A DNA stretch of 64,000 nt from JBFIHF01 sp964411125 (GTDB lineage: Bacteria > Myxococcota_A > Bradymonadia > Bradymonadales > Bradymonadaceae). Of the stretch, positions 53,342 through 62,500 are shown piece after piece. The notes under the pieces are model-generated. The model searched no databases and had not been told where the DNA came from. It saw only the letters and a program-made list of their open reading frames with translations. How positions within the stretch are numbered: position 1 is the first letter of the stretch; each line of letters opens with the position of its first letter. The DNA is taken from contig CAYPJU010000016.1 of assembly GCA_964411125.1 (NCBI GenBank), positions 29,035 to 93,034 on the forward strand. The letters run 5' to 3'. Made by a program: the position numbers and the translations under genes.

Positions 53342-53378
53342 TGACACGAACCATGTCATCTTGACATGATCCGTGTCA
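53342..53378. promoter_or_regulatory. double TetR operator
   Basis: Two 17-bp sites, TGACACGAACCATGTCA (53342-53358) and TGACATGATCCGTGTCA (53362-53378), each TGACA-N7-TGTCA, are three bases apart. Together they form a larger inverted repeat matching at 15 of 17. The outer arm contains a minus-strand TTGACA (53379-53374) that could be the -35. The site ends 19 bp from the TetR start. Confidence 0.75.
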
Positions 53379-53412
53379 ACTTCGTTCATACGATGAGTTG
53401 GAGGGAGGAGAG

Positions 53413-54387
53413 TCAGCCGCGGCGGCGGGCTCCGGCGAGGCATTGTTCGAAGTCGCGATCGAAGGTCGTGGCGGCATCGCAAGCCTCGACGACCGAAACA
53501 GCGCGGTACCCCAACCTCGCACCTTCGGCGACGCATGTTCCGAAATCGTCACGGAAGTCCGTCGCTTCGTCGCAAGCACGGATGACGCCGGCCGCCGACG
53601 AGCGATACGCGCTGGCAGATCGCACGCACGCGGCGAGGTCCTCCCCGAAGTGCGTGGCCGCGTCACACGCCCGGATCGTCGCGACCGGGGTGTAGACGAG
53701 CCCGGCTGCGTTCGCGAGGCAAGCGTTCAGGTCTTTCGAGAAGGTCGTCGCGGCCCCGCAAGCGCCCACGACCTCCAACGGCTCGACGGGGATCGCCAGG
53801 GCGAGACTGACGCAGTCCTGCAAGTCGTCGTCGAACGTCGTGACGTCGTCGCACGCCGCGACGATCTCGGCGTACGACGGCCCAGCCGGCGGGTGATGAT
53901 GGTGGTGCCTGTGCTCCCGAGGAACCGCGACGGCGACGCGAACACGGCTCGAACAACTCTCGCCGTAGATCGTATCGTCGATTCGAGCGCGGCGGGTGTG
54001 ACCGACGAGGCGATACTCAACGGCTCCCCGAAACCCCGGAATGACCGAACGGGAGAACACCACCGTTCCCCGCCGCTCGAAGAGCTCGGCCGACGCCCGG
54101 AACCGATACGCTCCGTGTCGGCTGTCGGCCCCGTACATGTTGAGGCGCGGCTCGATGTGATTTCGCCTGATCTGGCGCCAATCGTGCCGATCGATCTCGT
54201 AGTGGACGACCAACTCACCGTGACGAATCTCGCTGTCGAGCTGCGTGAACTCGACGTCGACGTCTCGTCGATGGTCGGCCCACGCGCTCTGCGTGAAGAC
54301 GAGAAAGGTCGCCAGCAACACCAGCACGGTGGCCGCCGTCCGGCGCGCGGAAGGCATTCGAAATCCGAGGTTCCTGTGGGATGACAT
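53413..54387 (-). CDS. secreted protein with five exact 31-residue CX12C repeats
   Basis: 324 residues; GGAG seven bases before ATG 54387. Signal peptide to about AWA (36). Residues 40-150 form a beta-rich Arg-dense domain, then a His-rich hinge (residues 159-165). From residue 172 five repeats each hold one Cys pair: C179/C192, C210/C223, C241/C254, C272/C285, C303/C316, all exactly 31 residues apart, with consensus VxACDxATxFxxDLxxCV. Each could be a disulfide-stapled helical hairpin. No family is recognised. The His run may bind metal. Confidence 0.78.
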   Translation of the reverse strand: MSSHRNLGFRMPSARRTAATVLVLLATFLVFTQSAWADHRRDVDVEFTQLDSEIRHGELVVHYEIDRHDWRQIRRNHIEPRLNMYGADSRHGAYRFRASAELFERRGTVVFSRSVIPGFRGAVEYRLVGHTRRARIDDTIYGESCSSRVRVAVAVPREHRHHHHHPPAGPSYAEIVAACDDVTTFDDDLQDCVSLALAIPVEPLEVVGACGAATTFSKDLNACLANAAGLVYTPVATIRACDAATHFGEDLAACVRSASAYRSSAAGVIRACDEATDFRDDFGTCVAEGARLGYRAVSVVEACDAATTFDRDFEQCLAGARRRG

Positions 54388-54480
54388 TCATCTACTCCTG
54401 AATCAAAAGGTTGGCCGTTCTCCCTTCGGGCAGAGGAGCAGACCCGGCTGTGGGCCGATGTATTCAGAAGTGGTCTCCGC

Positions 54481-55380
54481 TCAGGTGAGTGGACGTTCGC
54501 GGAGAAAGTCGGCGAGGTCGGCGAACACTTCCGTCAGCGCGGAGTCCGACCGGAACAAGAGCCGGAACGAATCTTCCAGCAGCTCGACGTCGTCCAGCAG
54601 GACCGTCAGGTTCCCCGCCTCGACCTCTTCGCGAACCATGTAGAGCGGGAGGACCGCGAGCCCGAACCCGCGTTTGACGAGATCGAACATCGGCGCCCCC
54701 GCCCCGGCGCACCACATGTCGCCGAACCGCAAGTCGGGCCCCGCCGACGTCAGGTATCGGGTCAGCGGGAGCGACTCGTCGATGTCGATCAACGTGTGAT
54801 TTTGCGCGTCGTGCGGTCCGCGAAAGGGGACTCGCTCGAGGAGCGACGGCGCACCGACGAAGACGTACTCCTCGCGGTGGAGGAACTCCGCCGCCCAGTC
54901 GTGGCGCGCCACGGGTGCCGACGTCACGATGCAGTCGACCTTTCGTTCCCGGAGGCTCTCCACGATGTCTGCGCCCGAACCGAAATAGAGGTCGACGTGC
55001 CAGTGCGGCCGCACCTCGCGCAGTGCCACCAGAGCCGGCATCACCCACGACATGCCGAGCTCGTGTCGGGTCCCGATCGTGAAGCGAGCAGGCAACTCCT
55101 CGTCGTGGTGCACCACGTCGAGGCACTGTCGCGCCGCCTCGATCGCATCGAGGGCGCTCGCCAACAACCGATGGCCGGCGGGTGTCAGTTCGACGTGGCG
55201 TGTCGTACGTTCGAAGAGCATCGTCCCGAGCTGCTCTTCGAGCTGCTTTATACGCTGTCCGAACGCGGTGGGCGTGAGCGACACCGTCTTGGCCGCGCGC
55301 CGGAAGTTCAGATGTTCCGCGGCCGCAACGAAACACTGAAGGTTTTCCACCGACGGCAGTTGTCCCAATCCCACACTCAT
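54481..55380 (-). CDS. LysR-family transcriptional regulator
   Basis: 299 residues from ATG 55380 (GAGGTG upstream); open frame continues upstream but the LysR N-terminus begins here. HTH: LQCFVAAAEHLNFRRAAKTVSLTPTAFGQRIKQLEEQLGTMLFERTTRHVELTPAG. The C-terminal periplasmic-binding-like effector domain is complete (FTIGTRHELGMSWVMPAL to LADFLRERP). It starts only 45 bp from the divergent acylphosphatase gene, which is the expected position for a target promoter, though acylphosphatase may simply be adjacent. The effector is unknown. Confidence 0.9.
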   Translation of the reverse strand: MSVGLGQLPSVENLQCFVAAAEHLNFRRAAKTVSLTPTAFGQRIKQLEEQLGTMLFERTTRHVELTPAGHRLLASALDAIEAARQCLDVVHHDEELPARFTIGTRHELGMSWVMPALVALREVRPHWHVDLYFGSGADIVESLRERKVDCIVTSAPVARHDWAAEFLHREEYVFVGAPSLLERVPFRGPHDAQNHTLIDIDESLPLTRYLTSAGPDLRFGDMWCAGAGAPMFDLVKRGFGLAVLPLYMVREEVEAGNLTVLLDDVELLEDSFRLLFRSDSALTEVFADLADFLRERPLT

Positions 55381-55425
55381 GTCACACCTCACTGACCCGA
55401 CTCGATTATCCATGCGGAGGCAATG

Positions 55426-55710
55426 ATGGCGACAGAAAAATCCCGAATTCACGCGTACATCGAAGGACGGGTCCAGGGCGTCTTCTTCCGAGCCAGCACA
55501 CGCGACCGCGCCGCCGAGCTCGGCCTGCGAGGCTGGGTCCGGAACCTCCCCGATGGGCGCGTCGAGCTCATCGCCGAAGGAATGAAAGAGTCGCTGCAGG
55601 CGTTGGTCGAGTGGTGCGGATCCGGCCCCTCCCAGGCTCGTGTCGACGACGTCGACGTGCGGTGGGAGGAGAGCCGCGACGAGTTCGATTCGTTCGAAGT
55701 TCGCCGCTGA
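55426..55710 (+). CDS. acyP: acylphosphatase
   Basis: 94 residues. Hydrolyses acyl phosphates such as carbamoyl- and acetyl-phosphate. IEGRVQGVFFRASTRDRAAELGLRGWVRNLPDGRVE contains the full acylphosphatase signature with the catalytic Arg (FFRAS) and Asn (RNLPDG). ATG 55426 is five bases after GGAGG; ATG 55423 is too close to it. Confidence 0.95.
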   Translation: MATEKSRIHAYIEGRVQGVFFRASTRDRAAELGLRGWVRNLPDGRVELIAEGMKESLQALVEWCGSGPSQARVDDVDVRWEESRDEFDSFEVRR

Positions 55711-55765
55711 CCGCCGGTCCACCATTTTGACACTCACCGAATCCACTGGCACTCTCACCCACGTG

Positions 55766-56161
55766 ATGCTCCGACGCCTGATCGCCACATTCACCCTCTT
55801 CGTCTTCGTGACGCTGCTCGCTTCGAGCGCCGTCGCGGGCGTGCTGTCGTGCGCGTCGGACGAACCGGAGGGGTGCTGTTGCGCGAAGGACGAAGGGACC
55901 GAACACGCGAACTACTCGGCCCCCGGCTGCGAGTGCCCCGCGTGCGCGTGCACCGTCGAAGATCAGGGAACGCCGCAGCCCTTCGCCCCGATGGTGCAGG
56001 ACGCGGAACTCCCGTCGATCGTCGCCGTCGGCGACGTCCTCGCGACGGCCGAGATCGAACGACTCGAGGCCAGTGGAGACGAGCGCACCGAGGAACCGCG
56101 CGGCCCTCCCGAGCGCGCTGGCCCCCCCTTCTACATCCTGTACGACACCCTCCTGATTTGA
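55766..56161 (+). CDS. Cys-rich exported protein heading the metal-efflux operon
   Basis: 131 residues from ATG 55766. Signal peptide (LIATFTLFVFVTLLASSAVAG), then a Cys cluster GCCCAKDEG and CECPACACTVED within 40 residues, followed by an acidic, Pro-rich tail. The density of Cys next to a heavy-metal RND efflux set suggests periplasmic metal binding or sensing, but the family is not recognised. It lies 89 nt before the outer-membrane channel gene on the same strand. Confidence 0.68.
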   Translation: MLRRLIATFTLFVFVTLLASSAVAGVLSCASDEPEGCCCAKDEGTEHANYSAPGCECPACACTVEDQGTPQPFAPMVQDAELPSIVAVGDVLATAEIERLEASGDERTEEPRGPPERAGPPFYILYDTLLI

Positions 56162-56184
56162 GCCCTCGGGCACAGTGACCGTGT

Positions 56185-56235
56185 GACTGCGCGTTTCGCA
56201 GTCCTCTGCTCTGTTCCTCGGCCATCGACGGCCGA
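56185..56235 (+). promoter_or_regulatory. two hairpins in the leader of the efflux genes
   Basis: GACTGCG-CGTTT-CGCAGTC (56185-56203) and TCGGCC-ATCGAC-GGCCGA (56218-56235) lie between the Cys-rich gene and the channel gene. Neither is followed by a T run. They could uncouple expression of the first gene from the pump genes. Confidence 0.4.
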
Positions 56236-56250
56236 ACCCGAGAGGCTCTC

Positions 56251-57576
56251 GTGAACACCAAAACTCTACCGGCCTGGGCCGGTGCGCTGCTCCTCGTCGC
56301 GTGTGCGACGGACCGGCCGGCGTCGCCCCCCGATCTCCCGGAGCTTCCCGCCGCGGACGCTCCTCTCCCCGAGCCGAACGGCACGCTCGAGTCGTACATC
56401 GACCGTGCTTTGCAGGGGCGCGGCGAGCTGCGTGCGCGGACCGCACGCTGGCGCGCCGACGCCGCGCGTGTCGAGGCGGTCGACGAACTGCCGTCACCAC
56501 GGATCGAGTACGGCTACTTCGTCCGCAGCGTCGAGACACGCGTCGGACCCCAGCGCCATCGCGTGATGGTGCGGCAGACCGTGCCGTGGCCCTCGAAGGC
56601 GGCCTCGGCGATCGACGCCCGGACGGCCCAGCTCGACGTCCACGCCGCGCGCTACGACGCCGCCGAGCTCGACATCGCCTGGGAGGTCGCCGACGCGTTC
56701 TGGCGCGCCTGGGAATCGCAGCAGCTCGCGCACTGGCACCACGAACACGCCGCGATCGCCGAGTCGCTCATCGACTCCACGAGAACACGCGTCGAGGTCG
56801 GGCGCGCGATGCTCTCCGACGTCGCGCAGGCGGAGCTCGAACTGTCGCGAGCCCGTGACATGAACGAGGTCAGCATGGAGAGCCGACATCACGCGATCGT
56901 CGACCTGCAGCGAGCCGCCCTCCTCGCCGCGTCGTCCAGCCCGACGATCGACGGCGAACCAATCATCCGCGTCCCCGCCGAATCGGTCGAAGACCTCGTC
57001 GCCTCGGCGCGCCAGCGTCCCGACATCGAGGCGCTGCGCGAGACCCGCGAAGTCTGGGAAGCGACCGCTCGCGCCTCGAGCCGGCAGCGATTCCCCGACT
57101 TCACCTTCGGCGCCGACTGGATCGAGACCGGCCCGGCCGCCGACCCGTCGATGCCGGAGAGCGGCAAAGACCCCGTCATCGCATCGATCGGTATCACCGT
57201 CCCCCTCTGGGCTGGCGAGAGCTTCGCCGCAGAACGAGCCGCCGAGGCCGAGAGCATCGCCCTCGAAGCCGACATCGTCGTCGCCGAGCGCGACGCCGAG
57301 GCCACCGTTCGAAAGCTCCACTACGAACTCCTCGAGACGCTCCGCCGGATCGACCTCTACCGCGACACGCTCGTCCCTCAGGCCGAAGCGGCCGTCGGGT
57401 CGATGCGAGGCGCCTACGAGGTCGGCGGCGCGACCGTCACCGGCGTCATCCTCGCCCAACGCGAGCTCCTCGGCGTGCGCACCGAACTGGTCCGCGCCAC
57501 TGCCCGACATCAACGTGCGTGGGCGGCACTCGAACGCGTCGTCGGACGCCCCATCCGCGCGGAGGTCAGCCCATGA
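56251..57576 (+). CDS. TolC-family outer-membrane channel, CusC/CzcC-like
   Basis: 441 residues from GTG 56251 (AGAGG upstream), with lipobox LLVAC as in CusC. Two repeats of long amphipathic helices (for example ESYIDRALQGRGELRARTARWRAD and AELELSRARDMNEVSMESRHHAIVDLQ) form the periplasmic tunnel. It is the exit duct of the tripartite pump. Its stop overlaps the start of the adaptor gene (ATGA). Confidence 0.9.
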   Translation: MNTKTLPAWAGALLLVACATDRPASPPDLPELPAADAPLPEPNGTLESYIDRALQGRGELRARTARWRADAARVEAVDELPSPRIEYGYFVRSVETRVGPQRHRVMVRQTVPWPSKAASAIDARTAQLDVHAARYDAAELDIAWEVADAFWRAWESQQLAHWHHEHAAIAESLIDSTRTRVEVGRAMLSDVAQAELELSRARDMNEVSMESRHHAIVDLQRAALLAASSSPTIDGEPIIRVPAESVEDLVASARQRPDIEALRETREVWEATARASSRQRFPDFTFGADWIETGPAADPSMPESGKDPVIASIGITVPLWAGESFAAERAAEAESIALEADIVVAERDAEATVRKLHYELLETLRRIDLYRDTLVPQAEAAVGSMRGAYEVGGATVTGVILAQRELLGVRTELVRATARHQRAWAALERVVGRPIRAEVSP

Positions 57577-59516
57577 GCGACCAAGACGAGAAACAGAAGC
57601 CACCGGGTAGCGAAGACCTCGGCGAGATCGAGATCGAGAACGAGAACGAGAACGAGAACGAGGCCGGGGACGGGAACGGAAACCCGGACGAAGGCCCCGT
57701 CCAGCCCGAGAGTTCCACGGCGACCTGGATCCGGCGCAACGCGCCCCGCATCGTCGTCGGGCTCCTCTGCGGAGTGATCGGCGTCGTCGTCGGCACGACC
57801 TTTCAGACTGGTCCGGACGTGCCACCGCCTGCCCACGACCATGCCGCCGGGGTCACCTACACCTGTTCGATGCATCCCCAGATCCGCGCCGACGAGCCAG
57901 GCCAGTGCCCGATCTGCGGGATGGATCTCATCCCCGTCGACAGCGCCGGTGCCTCGACCGACGATTTCCCCAACCGCGTACAGCTCAGCGAACGAGCTCG
58001 CGCGTTGGCCCAGATCAACACGACGCCCGTACGCCGGCTCTCCGAGGACGTCGGTGACATGCGCCTGCTCGGGCGCGTCTCCCGCGACGAGACCCGCGTG
58101 CGCGTCGTCACGGCGTGGACCGCCGGCCGGATCGACAAGCTCCACGTCGCCACCACCGGCGAGGAGGTTCGCGCCGGGCAGACGATCGCGACGATCTACA
58201 GCCCCGAGATCTACGCGGCTCATCGCGACCTCCTCCAGGCGCTTCGCCAGCTCCGCCAGCTCTCGAGCTCGCTCGAGTTCGCCCGGAGCTCCGCGGAAGC
58301 GACCGTCGAAGCCGCCCGCCAAAAGCTGCGCCTCCTCGGGCTGTCGAACTCGGAGATCGCGAGCATGGAGAAAGCCGACGAGCCGTGGACGCAGGTCAAG
58401 ATCCGCACCCGGTTCGGAGGAACCGTGGTCGACAAGCTCGTCGACGAAGGCAACTACGTCCAACCCGGGACGGGGATCTACCGGCTCGCCGATCTGAGCC
58501 GACTCTGGGTCCAGCTCGATGCCTACGAGAGCGACCTTCCACGGCTGCGCGTCGGTCAGGAGGTCGAGCTCACGACCGACTCGCTCCCCGACACGACCTT
58601 CACCGGCACGATCGGCTTCATCGACCCCGTGGTCGACCCGGCACGACGCACGGCGCGCGTGCGGGTGGAGGTCGACAACGAGGACGGCAAGCTCAAACCG
58701 GGGATGTTCGTCGAGGCGAAGGTCGCGCAGAACACCCTGGCGAGCTCCGGCCCTGCGCCGCTCGTCATCCCCGTGACGGCGGTGCTCTTCTCGGGGCGCC
58801 GATCGCTCGTCTACGTCGAGGTCCCGGAGGTCGATCGCCCGACCTACGAGGCACGCGAAGTGGAAGTCGGCCCCCGCGCCGGGGACTACTTCCCCGTGCT
58901 GACTGGGGTCGCCGCCGGGGAACGCGTGGTGACGCACGGCGCGTTCGCCATCGACGCCGACCTGCAGATCAAGGGGGGCGCGAGCCTCCTCGCCCGGGAC
59001 GTCTCCGGGCCCGATCCGCAACGCCTCGATGTCCCGGCGGGGCTCCGTGCGGAGCTCGCCCCCGTCGTCGAGCGCTACCTCGACATCCAGGTCGCACTCG
59101 CCGACGACTCGCTACAGGCCGCAAGTGACGCGGCGGAGGAGTTACTGAAGGCGCTCGACCAGGTCGACCCGTCCCGCCACGACGCCTCGGCTGCTGGCGA
59201 GGAGTGGCCGGCGGTCCGCGACGCCTTCCGCACCCATGCCGGGCGGATCACCCAGGTGCGCGACATCGACGCCGCGCGCGAAGCGTTCGAGCCCGCGACC
59301 GAGGCGCTCAAGCTGCTCCTCACCCGGTTCGGAAACCCCCTCGACGACGCCTTGCGCGTGGCGCGGTGTCCGATGGCGTTCGGAAACCGCGGAGCGCAGT
59401 GGGTGCAGCGCGGCGAGAGCGTGGACAACTCGTACTTCGGCGCCGACATGCTGGCGTGTGGTGAGATCCAGCAGACGATCCCGACCGGCCAGTACTTGCA
59501 GGAGGACGCGCAATGA
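57573..59516 (+). CDS. RND periplasmic adaptor, CusB-like, with two metal-binding modules
   Basis: 647 residues. The cytoplasmic N-terminus carries an EIEIENENENENE run coded by hexamer repeats; helix at 58-76. Then a heavy-metal-binding module, YTCSMHPQIRADEPGQCP and CGMDLIPV (residues 96-122, as in CusB/CusF-linked proteins). The adaptor core (barrel-sandwich, hairpin with LLQALRQLRQLSSSLEFARSS, beta-barrel) is complete. The C-terminal 140 residues are DUF3347-like and end CPMAFGNRGAQW...NSYFGADMLACGE, a second Cys/Met metal site. It links the pump to the channel and delivers ions; Cu+/Ag+ is the likely substrate. Overlaps both neighbours by four bases. Confidence 0.9.
   Translation: MSDQDEKQKPPGSEDLGEIEIENENENENEAGDGNGNPDEGPVQPESSTATWIRRNAPRIVVGLLCGVIGVVVGTTFQTGPDVPPPAHDHAAGVTYTCSMHPQIRADEPGQCPICGMDLIPVDSAGASTDDFPNRVQLSERARALAQINTTPVRRLSEDVGDMRLLGRVSRDETRVRVVTAWTAGRIDKLHVATTGEEVRAGQTIATIYSPEIYAAHRDLLQALRQLRQLSSSLEFARSSAEATVEAARQKLRLLGLSNSEIASMEKADEPWTQVKIRTRFGGTVVDKLVDEGNYVQPGTGIYRLADLSRLWVQLDAYESDLPRLRVGQEVELTTDSLPDTTFTGTIGFIDPVVDPARRTARVRVEVDNEDGKLKPGMFVEAKVAQNTLASSGPAPLVIPVTAVLFSGRRSLVYVEVPEVDRPTYEAREVEVGPRAGDYFPVLTGVAAGERVVTHGAFAIDADLQIKGGASLLARDVSGPDPQRLDVPAGLRAELAPVVERYLDIQVALADDSLQAASDAAEELLKALDQVDPSRHDASAAGEEWPAVRDAFRTHAGRITQVRDIDAAREAFEPATEALKLLLTRFGNPLDDALRVARCPMAFGNRGAQWVQRGESVDNSYFGADMLACGEIQQTIPTGQYLQEDAQ
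57624..57662 (+). repeat. in-frame hexanucleotide microsatellite (GAGATC)2(GAGAAC)4
   Basis: Six tandem hexamers plus GAG code Glu-Ile-Glu-Ile-Glu-Asn repeats in the cytoplasmic tail of the adaptor. Copy-number change would alter tail length without a frameshift. Confidence 0.85.
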
Positions 59517-62500
59517 GCTTCTGGTCCAGACTCGTCGCGTTCGTCATCGACCTGCGGGTCGTCGTGCTCCTCCTCGCGCTGCTGGTCGCCCTCGCCGGGC
59601 TCTCGGTCATGCCGTTCTCGTGGGCACCGGAAGCCCTCCCGCGCGACCCCGTGCCCGTCGACGCCATCCCCGACATCGGGGAGAACCAGCAGATCGTCTT
59701 CACGAAGTGGATGGGGCGCTCCCCCGCCGACATCGAGGCTCAGGTCACCTACCCGCTCACCACGGCGCTCATGGGGATCCCGGGGGTGAAGTCCGTCCGA
59801 AGCTTCTCGATGTTCGGGTTCTCCAGCATCTACGTCATCTTCGAGGAGGGGATCGAGTTCTACTGGTCTCGCAGCCGCATCCTCGAAAAGCTGAACGCCC
59901 TGCCAGCGAACCTGTTGCCCGACGGCGTCTCCCCGACGCTCGGTCCCGACGCGACCGGGCTCGGCCAGGTGTTCTGGTACACGCTCGAGGGCCGCGACCC
60001 CGACGGAAACGTCGTCGGAGGCTGGGACCTCCACGAGCTGCGCACGCTGCAGGACTGGTCGGTGCGCTACGCGCTGCAGTCGGCGCCCGGGGTCTCCGAG
60101 GTGTCGTCGATCGGCGGCCACGTGAAGGAGTACCAGATCGACCTCGACCCCGAGGCGATGCGCGGCAACGACGTGACGCTCGCTCAGGTCGTCCGCGCGG
60201 TGCGCGAATCGAACCTCGACGTCGGCGCTCGGACGATGGAGATCAACGCCGTCGAGTACGTCGTGCGCGGGGTCGGCTTCCTGCGAAACATCGAAGATCT
60301 CGAAGAGAGCGTCGTCGTCGCCCGCGAGAACACCCCGATCCGTCTGCGCGACGTCGCGCGTGTGTCGCTCGGACCGACGAACCGCCGAGGCGCGCTCGAC
60401 ATGGCGGGCGCAGAAGCGGTCGGCGGCATCGTGGTCGCCCGTTACGGCGCCAATCCTCGCGAGGTCATCGACGAGGTGAAGGAGAAGATCGCGGAGATCG
60501 AAACCACGCTCCCATCGAAACGCCTGGAGGACGGGACGATCTCGAAGGTGACGATCGTCCCGTTCTACGACCGGTCGCAGTTGATCGACGAGACCCTGTC
60601 GACGCTCTCGGCGGCGTTGATCCAGCAGATCCTGATCACGATCATCGTGGTGCTGCTGCTGTTGCGGAACTTGAGGAGCTCGCTCCTCGTCTCTCTCATG
60701 CTGCCGCTGTCGGTCCTCGGGACCTTCGTCGCGATGCGCTACACCGGCGTCGACGCCAACATCATGTCGCTCGCCGGCATCGCGATCGCGATCGGTACGA
60801 TCGTCGACGTCGGCATCGTCCTGACCGAGAACGTCGTAGAATCGATCGACCGCGCTCCGCCCGACGCGCCGCGCACGCCGATCATCGTCGAGGCGGCAGG
60901 CGAGGTCGCCCCTGCGATCCTGACGTCGGTGGCGACCACGGTGGTGAGCTTCCTCCCCGTCTTCGCGCTCACCGCGTCGGAGGGGAAGCTCTTTCGACCG
61001 CTCGCCTTCACCAAGACGTACGCCCTGATCGCGGCTGTCGTCCTGTCACTGGCGGTGCTCCCACCGCTCGCCGCGCTCGTCTTCCGCCGTTTCCGCCGCT
61101 CCACGCCGGAGTTTCCGAGCTGGGCAACCGCCGGGGTCAACTACGTCCTCGCCGCGATCCTGGTCGTCGTGCTCGCCTTGTACTGGATGCCGCTCGGGCC
61201 CGGCGCGGGGGGCCTGTGGAACATCGTCTTCGTCGCCACGACGGTCGCTCTGGTGGTCGGCAGCTTCGCGCTCTTCCAGCGTGCGTACGAGCCCCTGCTG
61301 CGGGCGTTCCTGGCCAACAAGCTGACCTTCCTGGTGCTCCCGCTCGCGCTCGTCGTCGTCGGGTTCACGGCATGGCGCGGATTCGACCGTACCTTCGGCT
61401 GGCTCCCCGAGCCGGTCCGGTTGTCGGCCCCCGTCGTGAAGATGGCGCACGCCTTCCCCGGGTTCGGTCGCGAGTTCATGCCCCCCTTCGACGAGGGATC
61501 GTTTCTCGTGATGCCCTCGACGATGCCGCACGCTTCGTTCGGGCAATCGCTGCAGATGTTGCAGGACATGGACGCTCGCATTCAGGCGATCCCGGAGGTC
61601 GAGCTCGCGGTCGGAAAGCTCGGCCGCGCCGAGAGCGCGCTCGACCCGGCGCCCGTCTCGATGTTCGAGACGATCGTCACCTACAAGCCCGAGTGGCGCA
61701 TCGACGAGAATGGTGAGCGCGTGCGGCAGTGGCGCGACCACATCGAATCGCCGGCCGACATCTGGGAGGAGATCGTCGCGGCTTCCGAAATGACGGGGCT
61801 GACGAGCGCGCCCAAGCTCATGCCGATCCAGACGCGGCTCGTCATGCTGCAGACCGGCATGCGCGCTCCGATGGGGCTCAAGGTGTACGGACCGGACCTC
61901 GAGTCGATCGAGACCGCGGCGCTGACGCTCGAGGACGCGCTGAAACAGGTGCCGTCGATCCGGCCCCCCACGGTGTTCGCCGAACGGATCGTCGGCAAGC
62001 CGTACCTCGAGATTCACGTCGACCGCGAAGCCGCTGGCCGCCACGGGCTCACCGTCCGCGACGTCCAGAACGTCATCCAGTTCGCGATCGGCGGGGACGA
62101 GTTGACCCGCACGGTCGAAGGACGCGAGCGCTACCCCGTGCGCGTCCGCTACTCGCGCGAGGAGCGGGATTCGCTCGACGCGCTCCACCGCGTCCTCGTC
62201 CCCACCCCCGCCGGGGCCCAGATCCCGCTCGAGCAGGTCGCACAGATCCGCTACGTCCGTGGTCCGCAGGTGATCAAGTCCGAGGACACCTTCACCACGG
62301 GATACGTCACGTTCGACCGGGTCGGCACGATGTCCGAGGTCGAGGTCGTCGAGATGGCGCAGGAGTATCTGCGCCATCGGCTCGCCTCGGGCGAGCTTCG
62401 CCTCCCCGAAGGGGTGAGCTACGAGTTCACCGGCAGCTACGAAAACCAGGTGCGAAGCGAGAAGCGACTGGCGGTCCTGATCCCGATCGCGCTGGTGCTC

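Noticed and set aside
55727..55755. TTGACA at 55727 as promoter of the Cys-rich exported protein
   Set aside because: The sequence 17 bp downstream (CACTCT) matches the -10 at only two positions.
59236..61716. Frame-shifted open frame of about 826 codons inside the adaptor and pump genes
   Set aside because: Arg/Pro-rich shadow of two strongly supported proteins.
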